Assembly (NCBI GenBank): GCA_024711185.1
Contig: JANJTI010000286.1
Location: 1-6,510, forward strand
DNA: 6,510 nt
DNA from: Brevundimonas sp.
GTDB lineage: Bacteria > Pseudomonadota > Alphaproteobacteria > Caulobacterales > Caulobacteraceae
Reading direction: 5' to 3'
This document shows positions 1 through 6,183 of the stretch, in pieces; position 1 is the stretch's first letter, and every line of letters starts with the position of its first letter. The notes below the pieces were generated by a model. The model ran no database searches, was not told the origin of the DNA, and saw only the letters and a list, made by a program, of their open reading frames with translations. Made by a program: the position numbers and the translations under genes.

Positions 1-834
1 AAGATCAACTCGATGTTCGGCCGCCGCGAGATGCCGGAGAACCTGTGGATCAAGGACCCGGAATCCGGGGAGATGGTGTTCCACAAGGATCTCGAGGAGA
101 ACCAGTGGGTCATCCCGTCCTCTGGCCACCACATGAAGATCTCGGCCAGGGAGCGGTTGAAGTTCTTCTTCGACGACGGCGCCTATGAGGCGATCGAGAA
201 CCCGAAGGTCGCGACCGACCCGCTGAAGTTCCGCGACGAGAAGCGCTACATCGACCGCCTGAAGGACAACCGCGCCAAGACCGGCATGGAGGACGCCGTC
301 CTGTCCGCCACCGGCACGATCGAGGGCCTGCCCATCGTCGCCGTCGTGCAGGACTTCACCTTCATGGGCGGCTCGCTGGGCATGGCGGCGGGCGAGGCCT
401 TCATCAAGGCGGCGCACGAGGCGATCGGGCGCGGCGTTCCTCTCGTCTGCTTCACCGCCGCGGGCGGGGCCCGGATGCAGGAGGGGGCGCTGTCGCTGAT
501 GCAGATGGCCCGCACCACCCTGGCCATCCAGGAGCTGAAAGCGGCGCAGCTGCCGTTCGTGGTGGTGCTGACCGACCCCACCACCGGCGGCGTCACCGCC
601 AGCTACGCGATGCTGGGCGACGTCCACCTGGCCGAGCCGGGGGCCCTCATCGGTTTCGCCGGTCCCCGCGTGATCGAGGCCACCATTCGCGAGAAGCTGC
701 CGCCGGGCTTCCAGCGCGCCGAGTACCTGCAGGAGAAGGGCATGGTCGACAAGGTCGTGACCCGCGCCGACCTGCCGCGGGTGATCGGCCAGATCCTGTC
801 GATGCTGATGGGCGGGACGCGCCGCGCGGCCTAG
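1..834 (+). CDS. accD: Acetyl-CoA carboxylase carboxyltransferase subunit beta (5' truncated by window edge)
   Basis: This is the beta subunit of the carboxyltransferase half of acetyl-CoA carboxylase. With AccA it moves the carboxyl group from biotinylated BCCP to acetyl-CoA, giving malonyl-CoA for fatty-acid synthesis in the cytoplasm. The frame is open to base 1 and reads KINS before the first ATG at base 13. Alphaproteobacterial AccD proteins continue upstream of this point, so the true start probably lies 10-20 codons outside the window. Numbering from the Met at base 13, the crotonase-type core shows FMGGSLGM (117-124), GGARMQEG (151-158), LTDPTTGGV (186-194) and GFAGPRVIE (214-222), closely matching the E. 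coli subunit. The N-terminal zinc ribbon is degenerate: the four positions that are Cys in E. coli are Asp15, Ser18, Ile34 and Ser37. It lies 10 bases before folC, an arrangement common in alphaproteobacteria, often after trpFBA. Identity is essentially certain. Confidence 0.97.
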   Translation, partial: KINSMFGRREMPENLWIKDPESGEMVFHKDLEENQWVIPSSGHHMKISARERLKFFFDDGAYEAIENPKVATDPLKFRDEKRYIDRLKDNRAKTGMEDAVLSATGTIEGLPIVAVVQDFTFMGGSLGMAAGEAFIKAAHEAIGRGVPLVCFTAAGGARMQEGALSLMQMARTTLAIQELKAAQLPFVVVLTDPTTGGVTASYAMLGDVHLAEPGALIGFAGPRVIEATIREKLPPGFQRAEYLQEKGMVDKVVTRADLPRVIGQILSMLMGGTRRAA

Positions 835-844
835 AAGCGGCCGG

Positions 845-2119
845 ATGGACCCGATTTCGCTACGCCTGCGCGCGCGTCATCCGCAGCGCATCGACCTGTC
901 GCTCGACCGGATGCGGGCCCTGTGCGCGGCCTTGGGCGATCCCCAACACCGCCTGCCCCCGGTGATTCATGTCGCCGGCACCAACGGCAAGGGCTCCACC
1001 GTCGCCCTCATCCGCGCCATCGCCGAAGCGGCCGGCCTGCGCGTCCACGTCTACACCTCGCCGCACCTCGTTCGCTTCAACGAGCGCATTCGTCTGGCGG
1101 GTCGACTGATCGACGACGACCGGCTCAACGCGGTGCTGGATCGCGTCGAGGCCGCGGGACTGGAGGCGACGGTGTTCGAGAGCACCACCGCCGCCGCCTT
1201 TCTCGCCATGTGCGAAACCCCGGCTGACCTGGCGGTGATCGAGGTCGGGCTCGGCGGGGTGCTGGACGCCACCAATGTGATCGAGCGGCCGCTTCTGAGC
1301 GTGATCACGCCCGTCGATCTCGATCATGCCGAGTTCCTCGGGAACTCCCTCGCCGGCGTCGCGCGGGAGAAGGCCGGCGTTCTCAAGCCGGGCGCGCGCG
1401 GCCTGATCGCCCGTCAGGCCGAGGCGGCCATGGTCGAGATCGAGGCCGCCGCGGCGGCCGTCCACGCGCCGCTGAGCGTCATGGGGGTCGACTTCGACGC
1501 GTGGAGCGAGCGTGGGGGCATGGCCTTCCAGGATCAGGCGCGCTTCCTCGACCTGCCCGCGCCAGCGCTCGTCGGGCCGCATCAGATCGACAACGCCGGC
1601 CTGGCCGTGGCCGTCGCCCTGGAGCTGGACCTGCCCGAGGCGGCGATCGCGCGCGGGCTTCGCGAAGCCCGTTGGCCGGCGCGGATGCAGCGGCTCACCG
1701 CCGGACCCTTCGCCGACGCGGCGCGCGCCGCGGACGCGGAACTGTGGCTGGACGGCGGGCACAACCCCCACGCCGGGCGGGCGCTGGCGACGGCGCTGGC
1801 GGAGCGGCAGGCGAGGGCGCCCCGGCCGACGGCCCTGATCGTCGGCATGCTGGGCAACAAGGACGCCGGCGGCTTCTTCGAGGCGCTGAACGGATCGGGA
1901 GCCGCCGTGTTCACCGTGCCGTTCGAGGGGGCTTGCGCCGACCCGGAGGCGCTCGCGGCGGTGGCCCGCGGCCATGGTCTGGGCACCCAGTCGGCCGCCA
2001 GCGCCGCCGAGGCGCTGACGCAGGCTCTGCGGCTGGGCGCAGGACGGGTGGTGATCTGCGGTTCGCTGTACCTCGCCGGCGAGGTTCTGGGCGCCGCGCG
2101 CGAGACCTGGCCCGACTGA
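845..2119 (+). CDS. folC: Bifunctional dihydrofolate synthase / folylpolyglutamate synthase
   Basis: This Mur-ligase-superfamily enzyme joins L-glutamate to dihydropteroate in an ATP-dependent reaction and extends the polyglutamate tail of folates. It is 424 residues long, normal for the family. Visible motifs are the P-loop GTNGKGS (45-51), TSPHL (71-75), VIEVGLGGVLDATN (131-144), REKAG with the lysine expected to be carbamylated (Lys176), GPHQIDNA (244-251), RWPARMQ (276-282), DGGHNPHA (303-310), GNKD (337-340) and CGSLYLAGEVL (405-415). The start at 845 gives the short N-terminal helix (about 40 residues) expected before the P-loop. The Shine-Dalgarno is weak (AGAAG just after the accD stop), which fits translation coupled to accD in one operon. 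It converges on a small minus-strand gene whose stop is only 4 bases away. Whether it has both activities or only one cannot be read from sequence; the bifunctional name follows the usual bacterial FolC. Confidence 0.96.
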   Translation: MDPISLRLRARHPQRIDLSLDRMRALCAALGDPQHRLPPVIHVAGTNGKGSTVALIRAIAEAAGLRVHVYTSPHLVRFNERIRLAGRLIDDDRLNAVLDRVEAAGLEATVFESTTAAAFLAMCETPADLAVIEVGLGGVLDATNVIERPLLSVITPVDLDHAEFLGNSLAGVAREKAGVLKPGARGLIARQAEAAMVEIEAAAAAVHAPLSVMGVDFDAWSERGGMAFQDQARFLDLPAPALVGPHQIDNAGLAVAVALELDLPEAAIARGLREARWPARMQRLTAGPFADAARAADAELWLDGGHNPHAGRALATALAERQARAPRPTALIVGMLGNKDAGGFFEALNGSGAAVFTVPFEGACADPEALAAVARGHGLGTQSAASAAEALTQALRLGAGRVVICGSLYLAGEVLGAARETWPD

Positions 2120-2123
2120 ACCG

Positions 2124-2399
2124 TCAGACGTCCGGCGTGCGGACGCGCTGGCTGTCGCGCATGAAGTCCCGCGTGGCCTGGTCCTGCATGCCCTGGCGCG
2201 GAACGTCCCGGCAGATCCGGGTGCGACGGTTCGAGCCGGTCACCGTTTCGAACCGGCAGACCCGACGGGTTTCCGGCTGGGGCTCGGCCGCCGTGGCGTC
2301 GATGGGCGGCAGGGTCGTGGCGCCCTGCGGGGGCGTCTGCGGCGCCGGTTGAAGCGGGGCGGCGCCAAGCGCCAGAGCGGCAAGCAACGGGGCGAACAT
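2124..2399 (-). CDS. Small exported Cys-pair protein, paralog 1 (function unknown)
   Basis: This is a 91-residue protein that I do not recognise by function. It begins with a short hydrophobic segment (MFAPLLAALALGAAP, 1-15), probably a signal peptide. A Pro/Gln/Ala-rich stretch follows (16-42), then a conserved basic core: TRRVCR (44-49), TGSN (54-57), CRDVPR (63-68), QDQ-TR-F (72-79) and QRVR-PD to the C-terminus. The two cysteines (Cys48 and Cys63) have a C-X14-C spacing and could form a disulfide outside the cytoplasm. The ATG at 2399 is chosen because AGGA lies 7 bases upstream (2407-2410) and because it places the hydrophobic segment at the N-terminus. The same frame is open much further upstream, but there it only shadows the neighbouring genes. 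The next gene upstream on this strand is its paralog, with about 32 of 47 core residues identical. Confidence 0.85.
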   Translation of the reverse strand: MFAPLLAALALGAAPLQPAPQTPPQGATTLPPIDATAAEPQPETRRVCRFETVTGSNRRTRICRDVPRQGMQDQATRDFMRDSQRVRTPDV

Positions 2400-2431
2400 G
2401 GACAGTTCCTGCGAAACCGGGACAGGCTGCA

Positions 2432-2460
2432 ACCTAGTGTTCGGGGAATGCCGATTGCAA
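2432..2460 (-). promoter_or_regulatory. Possible sigma70-type promoter of paralog 1
   Basis: Read on the minus strand, TTGCAA (2460-2455) is followed by a 17-base spacer and CTAGGT (2437-2432). The ATG lies about 33 bases downstream, leaving room for a short leader with the AGGA Shine-Dalgarno. The -35 matches 4 of 6 consensus bases and the -10 is weak. Spacing and placement between the two paralogs are right. Such matches arise by chance, so this is tentative. Confidence 0.33.
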
Positions 2461-2470
2461 GCGGCGTTCG

Positions 2471-2776
2471 TCAGCCGTTGGGGCCGGCCGGGGTGGCGGC
2501 GACGCCCTCGTCGGGCAGGCGGACGCGCTGCTGGGCCCGCAGGAACTCCCGGGTCTGCTGGTCCTGGACGAAACCCGCCCTCGGCACGTCGCGGCAGACG
2601 CGTTGCTGCATGTTCGAACCGGTGGCGCGCTCGAGGCGGCAGACGCGGCGCGTCGCCGGCTCTTCTTCCGCCCGGCGGGCCTCTGCGGGCGCGGGCGTGG
2701 CGGCGATGACGGCGACCTGGCCGGAGGCGGCCGCATCGGCGGACACCGACAAGGCCATGAGGGTGACGGTCAGCAT
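2471..2776 (-). CDS. Small exported Cys-pair protein, paralog 2 (function unknown)
   Basis: This 101-residue protein is a tandem paralog of the next minus-strand gene. Residues 1-18 (MLTVTLMALSVSADAAAS) look like a short signal peptide without a basic N-region, with likely cleavage near the Ala-rich end. An Ala/Glu linker follows. The shared core holds TRRVCR (42-47), TGSN (52-55), CRDVPR (61-66), QDQQTREF (71-78) and QRVRLPD (83-89). Cys46 and Cys61 keep the C-X14-C spacing of the paralog. An upstream in-frame ATG at 2839 would add 21 residues, but I prefer 2776 because a strong GGAGGAG sits 6 bases before it and because the hydrophobic segment is then N-terminal. It is divergent from the DUF4440-like gene at 2949 across a 172-base gap. 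No function can be assigned; a periplasmic or surface location is inferred from the signal peptide. Confidence 0.85.
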   Translation of the reverse strand: MLTVTLMALSVSADAAASGQVAVIAATPAPAEARRAEEEPATRRVCRLERATGSNMQQRVCRDVPRAGFVQDQQTREFLRAQQRVRLPDEGVAATPAGPNG

Positions 2777-2782
2777 GGGAAA

Positions 2783-2789
2783 CTCCTCC
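2783..2789 (-). promoter_or_regulatory. Strong Shine-Dalgarno that decides the start of paralog 2
   Basis: GGAGGAG on the minus strand lies 6 bases before the ATG at 2776. It supports this internal ATG over the upstream in-frame ATG at 2839, which would place the ribosome site inside coding sequence and bury the hydrophobic signal segment. Confidence 0.8.
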
Positions 2790-2810
2790 GAGCGAGCCGC
2801 GAAGAGGCGG

Positions 2811-2839
2811 ATGAGAACACCGATATCCTGCCGCGGCAA
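2811..2839 (-). promoter_or_regulatory. Possible sigma70-type promoter of paralog 2
   Basis: On the minus strand, TTGCCG (2839-2834), a 17-base spacer and TCTCAT (2816-2811) each match 4 of 6 consensus bases. The hexamer ends about 35 bases before the ATG at 2776. The geometry is nearly the same as the candidate promoter of paralog 1, which mildly supports both. The rest of the 2777-2948 gap shows no clear promoter for the plus-strand gene at 2949; only its Shine-Dalgarno is evident. Confidence 0.33.
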
Positions 2840-2936
2840 GCGGGGCCGGACCTCGCGACGTTCGCGCGACCGCGGATCGGAGCACCTTTCGGCGATTTAA
2901 CGGGACAGCGGCGTTCGGGGGCGCTTCCATCCGGGC

Positions 2937-2941
2937 GGAGG
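2937..2941 (+). promoter_or_regulatory. Shine-Dalgarno of the DUF4440-like gene
   Basis: GGAGG lies 7 bases before the ATG at 2949. It fixes the start there, not at the out-of-frame ATG at 2945. Confidence 0.75.
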
Positions 2942-2948
2942 CAAATGC

Positions 2949-3848
2949 ATGCGCACGCTCGTTCTCGCCGCAGCCCTGGCGGCTGCCTCGCCCGCGGCGG
3001 CCCAGCAGCCCGACGCCGCCCCCGTGGTCGCGGCCGAACGGGCCTTCGCGGCGGACGCGCCGGCGCTGGGGATCGCCGGCAGCTTCAACAGGTGGTCGAC
3101 GCCGGAGGCGATCGTCATCGCCGGCGGTCGGGCGCAGCGGATCGGCGAGGTCTATCCGGACCGCCCACGCCCGGCTGACGAGCCCCTGCTCGAATGGTGG
3201 CCGAACTTCGCCGGAGTCGCACGCTCGGGCGATCTCGGCTTTACGACCGGCGGCGTCGCGGTCGGCGGACAGCGAGCCGGGCACTATTTCACCATCTGGA
3301 AGAAGCAGCCGGACGGGTCCTGGAAGTGGGTCTACGACGGCGGCTCGGGCGCGAGCGCAGCGGACGTGCCGGGCCCGGACAGCGAGCCGGATATCCTCCC
3401 CGTGGCGACGGAGGGGTCGGAGTCGCCCGACAAGGCGCTGGCCGATGTGGCGCTGCTGGAAGCCTTTCTGGCCCGGGGCGCGCTGCGCGACCAGCGCCGG
3501 GCGCATCTGCTGTTTCTCGCTCCCGACGCGCGGCTCTATGTCGCTCCCTTGCCCCCGGCGGTCGGCGAAGCAGCCTTTGCAGAGGCCCTCGGCTCCTGGC
3601 CTGCGACGTTCGAATTCGGTCCGACCGAGGGCGGCGGCGCTTCGGCGGCGGGGGACCTGGTCTGGACCTACGGGCCGGCCGCCTGGACGCGCGAGGGGCA
3701 GCCGCGGACCGGCCACTATGTCCGGCTCTGGCAGAAGCAGGCCGACGGCTGGGCCATCGTCCTCGTCCAGCTCATCCCGGCCCCGCCCTCGCCACCGGCT
3801 CCCCCGGCCGCGCCTGCGGCGCCGCCGCCCCCTCCCGCCGCGGGCTGA
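2949..3848 (+). CDS. Exported protein with two tandem DUF4440/NTF2-like domains and a proline-rich tail
   Basis: The 299-residue product starts with a clear signal peptide ([20 protein letters not shown]), probably cleaved after AAA at residue 18, so a periplasmic location is inferred. Two related domains follow. The first (about 24-131) begins with [17 protein letters not shown] and holds GDLGFTTG (94-101) and [17 protein letters not shown] (111-127), the typical signature of DUF4440/SnoaL-like proteins in the NTF2 fold. The second (about 163-276) repeats it as GDLVWTYG (235-242) and [14 protein letters not shown] (255-268). Residues 278-299 are almost only Pro and Ala. NTF2-like domains serve many enzymes and binding proteins, and no catalytic residue can be named here, so the role is unknown. 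The start is set by GGAGG 7 bases upstream. The gene ends 19 bases before hslU and may be cotranscribed with it. Confidence 0.88.
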   Translation: MRTLVLAAALAAASPAAAQQPDAAPVVAAERAFAADAPALGIAGSFNRWSTPEAIVIAGGRAQRIGEVYPDRPRPADEPLLEWWPNFAGVARSGDLGFTTGGVAVGGQRAGHYFTIWKKQPDGSWKWVYDGGSGASAADVPGPDSEPDILPVATEGSESPDKALADVALLEAFLARGALRDQRRAHLLFLAPDARLYVAPLPPAVGEAAFAEALGSWPATFEFGPTEGGGASAAGDLVWTYGPAAWTREGQPRTGHYVRLWQKQADGWAIVLVQLIPAPPSPPAPPAAPAAPPPPPAAG

Positions 3849-3852
3849 GGCG

Positions 3853-3860
3853 CCCTATCT
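3853..3860 (+). promoter_or_regulatory. Possible -10 element just before hslU (sigma32-like)
   Basis: CCCTATCT ends 7 bases before the hslU ATG. It differs at one specified position from the E. coli sigma32 -10 consensus CCCCATNT, and its CTATCT also resembles a housekeeping -10. No convincing -35 is visible in the GC-rich sequence upstream. A start here would give a leaderless or nearly leaderless hslU mRNA, consistent with the missing Shine-Dalgarno. This is weak evidence from a single element. Confidence 0.2.
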
Positions 3861-3867
3861 GCGGCTG

Positions 3868-5169
3868 ATGACCGACCTGTCTCCCCGTGAAATCGTCTCC
3901 GAACTCGACCGCTTCATCGTCGGCCAGCACGACGCCAAGCGGGCCGTGGCCGTGGCCCTGCGCAACCGCTGGCGGCGCAAGCGCGTGCCCGAGGATCTGC
4001 GCGACGAGGTGACGCCCAAGAACATCCTGATGATCGGCCCGACCGGCGTCGGCAAGACCGAGATCGCGCGGCGGCTGGCGAAACTGGCGGGGGCGCCCTT
4101 CATCAAGATCGAGGCCACCAAATTCACCGAGGTCGGCTACGTCGGTCGCGACGTCGACCAGATCATGCGCGACCTGGTCGAGGCGGCGCTGGCCATGGTG
4201 CGTGACAAGCGGCGCTCGGGCGTGAAGGCGCGGGCCGAGGGGCAGGCGGAGGAGCGCATCCTGGACGCCCTCGTGGGACCGGGTTCCCAGCCGGCCACGC
4301 GCGAGGCCTTCCGCAAACGGCTGCGCGCCGGCGAACTGGACGACAAGGAGATCGAGATCCAGCTGGCCGACACCGCCTCGCCGATCCAGGGGCTGGACCT
4401 GCCGGGCGGCGGCAACGTCGGCATGATCAACCTCTCCGAGATGCTCGGAAAGTTGGGCGGCGGGCGGACGAAGAGCGTCAAGCTGCCGGTGCGCGACGCC
4501 ATCGGGCCGCTGGTCACCGAGGAGTCCGACAGGCTTCTGGATCAGGAGAGCCTGACGAAGGAGGCCCTGCTGCTGGCCGAGAACGAAGGCATCGTCTTCC
4601 TCGACGAGATCGACAAGGTGGCGGCGCGGTCCGAGGCGCGCGGCGCCGATGTCAGCCGCGAAGGCGTGCAGCGCGACCTGCTGCCGCTGATCGAGGGCAC
4701 CACGGTGTCGACGAAGTACGGGCCGGTGAAGTCGGACCATGTGCTGTTCATCGCCTCGGGGGCCTTCCACGTGGCCAAGCCGTCGGACCTGCTGCCCGAG
4801 CTGCAGGGCCGCCTGCCCATCCGCGTCGAGCTGAAGGCCCTGACCCGCGACGACTTCCGCCGCATCCTGACCGAGCCCGAGGCCAACCTGATCCGCCAGA
4901 ACCAGGCCCTCCTTGCCACCGAAGACGTGACGCTGGAGTTCACCGAAGACGCCGTCGAGGCGCTGGCCGACGCTGCGGTGGCCGCCAATTCGGCAGTGGA
5001 GAACATCGGCGCCCGTCGGCTGCAGACCGTGCTGGAGCGGGTGCTGGAGGAGACCAGCTTCAAGGCTTCGGATCTGGCCGGCCAGACCGTGGTGTTCGAC
5101 GGCGAGCGCGTCCGCGAGCGCGTGGCCGACCTGGCGAAGAACGCCGACCTCAGCCGGTTCATCCTGTAG
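3868..5169 (+). CDS. hslU: ATP-dependent protease ATPase subunit HslU (ClpY)
   Basis: This AAA+ unfoldase forms a hexamer that binds, unfolds and threads substrates into the HslV peptidase in the cytoplasm. The product is 433 residues, close to E. coli HslU (443). Visible elements are the N-terminal [16 protein letters not shown], Walker A GPTGVGKT (57-64), pore loop GYVGRD (90-95), an I-domain at roughly 110-230, Walker B VFLDEIDK (243-250), the arginine finger in LQGRLP (312-317), sensor 2 in GARRL (381-385) and the C-terminal tail LSRFIL that docks into HslV. The ATG at 3868 gives the family N-terminus; the frame is open further upstream only as a shadow of the preceding gene. No good Shine-Dalgarno precedes it. 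hslV, usually next to hslU in alphaproteobacteria, is not in the window. All key catalytic residues are intact. Confidence 0.97.
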   Translation: MTDLSPREIVSELDRFIVGQHDAKRAVAVALRNRWRRKRVPEDLRDEVTPKNILMIGPTGVGKTEIARRLAKLAGAPFIKIEATKFTEVGYVGRDVDQIMRDLVEAALAMVRDKRRSGVKARAEGQAEERILDALVGPGSQPATREAFRKRLRAGELDDKEIEIQLADTASPIQGLDLPGGGNVGMINLSEMLGKLGGGRTKSVKLPVRDAIGPLVTEESDRLLDQESLTKEALLLAENEGIVFLDEIDKVAARSEARGADVSREGVQRDLLPLIEGTTVSTKYGPVKSDHVLFIASGAFHVAKPSDLLPELQGRLPIRVELKALTRDDFRRILTEPEANLIRQNQALLATEDVTLEFTEDAVEALADAAVAANSAVENIGARRLQTVLERVLEETSFKASDLAGQTVVFDGERVRERVADLAKNADLSRFIL

Positions 5170-5175
5170 CCCCGG

Positions 5176-5204
5176 TTGAAACGGGAACGGATGCGGAACA
5201 TAAC
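5176..5204 (+). promoter_or_regulatory. Promoter of mmcB, giving a predicted leaderless transcript
   Basis: TTGAAA (5176-5181), a 17-base spacer and CATAAC (5199-5204) form a good housekeeping promoter for a GC-rich genome. Six bases separate the -10 from the A of the mmcB ATG at 5211, so the expected first transcribed base is that A. No Shine-Dalgarno is present, which agrees with a leaderless mRNA. The LexA-type repeat lies between the two hexamers and overlaps the first base of the -10. Confidence 0.65.
5185..5199. promoter_or_regulatory. LexA (SOS) box upstream of mmcB
   Basis: GAAC, seven bases and GAAC form a perfect direct repeat. On the minus strand this reads GTTC-N7-GTTC, the established LexA operator of alphaproteobacteria such as Caulobacter. 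It fills the spacer of the mmcB promoter, where bound LexA would block RNA polymerase. mmcB of Caulobacter crescentus is known as an SOS-regulated mitomycin C resistance gene, so sequence and context agree. Binding itself is inferred. Confidence 0.8.
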
Positions 5205-5210
5205 CCTTCC

Positions 5211-5669
5211 ATGCCCGCCGCCGCCGTCCACATCGAGCTGGTCTTCAGCCGCCCGGAGACCACCCTGTCGGTCACGCGAGGGGCGGCGCGGCTGCTGGTC
5301 GACATGGGCTATGCGCCGCTGCTGGAGGTGGGCTTGCCGAACGGGCGACGGGCCGACGTCATGGCGCTGGGGCCGAAGGGCGACATCGTCATCTGCGAAG
5401 TGAAGTCGGGCATCGACGACTACCGCGTCGACCGCAAGTGGGGCGAGTACGGGCCGTACTGCGACGCCTTCTACTTCGCCGTGGCGCCGGAGTTTCCGGA
5501 CGGCGTGCTGCCGGACGAACCGGGGCTGATCGTCGCCGACGGCTTCGGCGGGGCCGTGGTCCGGGACGCCCCGCTGACGCCGCTGGCGCCAGCGCGGAGG
5601 AAGGCCCTGACCCTCGCCTTCGCGCGCCTTGGCGCGCTCCGCAGCCTGCGGGATCAGCCGGCCGGCTGA
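5211..5669 (+). CDS. mmcB: MmcB family DNA repair protein (putative PD-(D/E)XK nuclease fold)
   Basis: This 152-residue protein matches the MmcB family (DUF1052 type), known in Caulobacter for SOS-induced resistance to mitomycin C. Its biochemical activity is not established as far as I know. The sequence shows VTRGAARLLVDMGY (21-34), LPNGRRADVMAL (42-53) with Asp49, and IVICEVKSGIDDYRVDRKW (59-77) with Glu63 and Lys65. Together these make the D...E-x-K core of a restriction-endonuclease-like fold. PYCDAFYFAVAPEFP and GLIVAD follow, both typical of the family. The start at 5211 fits family length and coincides with the predicted transcription start; no Shine-Dalgarno is seen. It has its own LexA-controlled promoter, so it is probably regulated separately from hslU, 41 bases upstream. 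Its last 16 bases are shared with the convergent lipoprotein gene. Confidence 0.92.
   Translation: MPAAAVHIELVFSRPETTLSVTRGAARLLVDMGYAPLLEVGLPNGRRADVMALGPKGDIVICEVKSGIDDYRVDRKWGEYGPYCDAFYFAVAPEFPDGVLPDEPGLIVADGFGGAVVRDAPLTPLAPARRKALTLAFARLGALRSLRDQPAG
5654..5669. repeat. Perfect 16-bp palindrome forming the shared end of two convergent genes
   Basis: TCAGCCGGCCGGCTGA is its own reverse complement. Its right edge is the TGA stop of mmcB and its left edge, read on the minus strand, is the TGA stop of the lipoprotein gene. Each protein therefore ends in QPAG. As RNA it could fold into a 6-bp stem with a GGCC loop from either strand. No T-run follows on either side, so an intrinsic terminator is not supported. 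Confidence 0.9.
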
Positions 5670-6133
5670 GCCGTGGGCGGGTCGACCACCTGACCGCTCT
5701 CGCCCACGCTCATGATCGCCGAGGTCGAGGCGGCGCAGCCCATCAGCGTCTCGCCGCCGACGTCCACCAGGGCGGTCAGCGGATAGGTCCGGTCGCTCAT
5801 GCCGTCGGAGCACTCGGTGGCCGTGAGGGTGATGGCGATGGGCGTTCCGGCGGTGGTGGTGGTCTCCAGCGTCGCCACGGTGCCCTGGATCGTCGGCACG
5901 GGCTGCGGGCCGCGCTGCTCGGGGCGGTCGGCGCCGGAATAGACGATCTCGGTTCCGGTCAGATCTATGGCCCAGAACGGCTCGGTGCCGAGCAGGCGGA
6001 CGGGACGCGACAGGTCGACTCCCCCCAGGGTCGGAGCCGGCCCCGGTCCGGGCTCCGGCCCGGCTGGCGTTTCGGGTTCCGGTGAACAGGCCGCGAGGGC
6101 CAGGGCGGCGAGGGCGGCGACGGCTGGGCGCAT
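5654..6133 (-). CDS. Small lipoprotein, COG3650-like (function unknown)
   Basis: This 159-residue protein has a lipoprotein signal peptide: MRPAVAALAALALAAC with lipobox LAAC and the lipidated cysteine at 16. Ser17 at the +2 position is consistent with outer-membrane sorting. A Pro/Glu/Gly-rich linker (about 18-36) leads to a domain with GTEPFW (49-54), CSDGMSDRTYP (108-118) and a GCA motif (132-134). These are the marks of the uncharacterised COG3650-type proteins of Gram-negative bacteria. Cys108 and Cys133 may form a disulfide. Function is unknown for the family. The ATG at 6133 is supported by GGAG 6 bases upstream (6140-6143). It overlaps the convergent mmcB by 16 bases at the 3' end. 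It lies 59 bases downstream of the CHAP-domain gene on the same strand, so an operon is possible, although two hairpins lie in the gap. Confidence 0.88.
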   Translation of the reverse strand: MRPAVAALAALALAACSPEPETPAGPEPGPGPAPTLGGVDLSRPVRLLGTEPFWAIDLTGTEIVYSGADRPEQRGPQPVPTIQGTVATLETTTTAGTPIAITLTATECSDGMSDRTYPLTALVDVGGETLMGCAASTSAIMSVGESGQVVDPPTAQPAG

Positions 6134-6151
6134 GGACGGCTCCGCAGACAG

Positions 6152-6183
6152 GGGGCTGCAACAAGCCCCGCCCGGTCGCCGGG
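6152..6183 (-). other. Two adjacent short hairpins between the CHAP gene and the lipoprotein gene
   Basis: GGGGCT (6152-6157) pairs with AGCCCC (6164-6169) around a 6-base loop. CCCGG (6171-6175) pairs with CCGGG (6179-6183) around a 3-base loop. They sit in the 59-base gap, just upstream of the lipoprotein Shine-Dalgarno. A T-run is missing, so they may be a weak terminator, an mRNA-processing element or chance in GC-rich sequence. Confidence 0.3.

Noticed and set aside
1909..1924. GTTC repeat in folC resembling a second LexA box
   Set aside because: The two GTTC units are 8 bases apart, not 7, and lie inside coding sequence away from any promoter.
860..1975. Long open frame on the minus strand inside folC (371 residues)
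   Set aside because: It lies wholly antisense to a well-supported enzyme gene, has Arg/Gly/Ala-rich low-complexity sequence with no recognisable motif, and is what GC-rich codon bias produces on the opposite strand.
2227..2255. 8-bp inverted repeat CGGTTCGA / TCGAACCG with a 13-base loop
   Set aside because: It lies inside paralog 1 where the conserved TGSN segment is encoded and is not preserved in paralog 2. Chance in coding sequence is the simpler reading.
2896..2901. TTTAAC as a possible CtrA half-site upstream of the DUF4440-like gene
   Set aside because: The CtrA motif needs TTAA-N7-TTAA. Only one half is present, so it is not supported.
2400..3716. Upstream extension of the paralog 1 frame to a 530-residue protein
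   Set aside because: The extension runs antisense to the DUF4440-like gene and through paralog 2 in another frame, with no motifs. The real gene starts at 2399 with its own Shine-Dalgarno and signal peptide.
3445..3867. N-terminal extension of HslU
   Set aside because: The frame is open upstream, but the added sequence is a basic shadow of the DUF4440-like gene. HslU homologs begin near [10 protein letters not shown].
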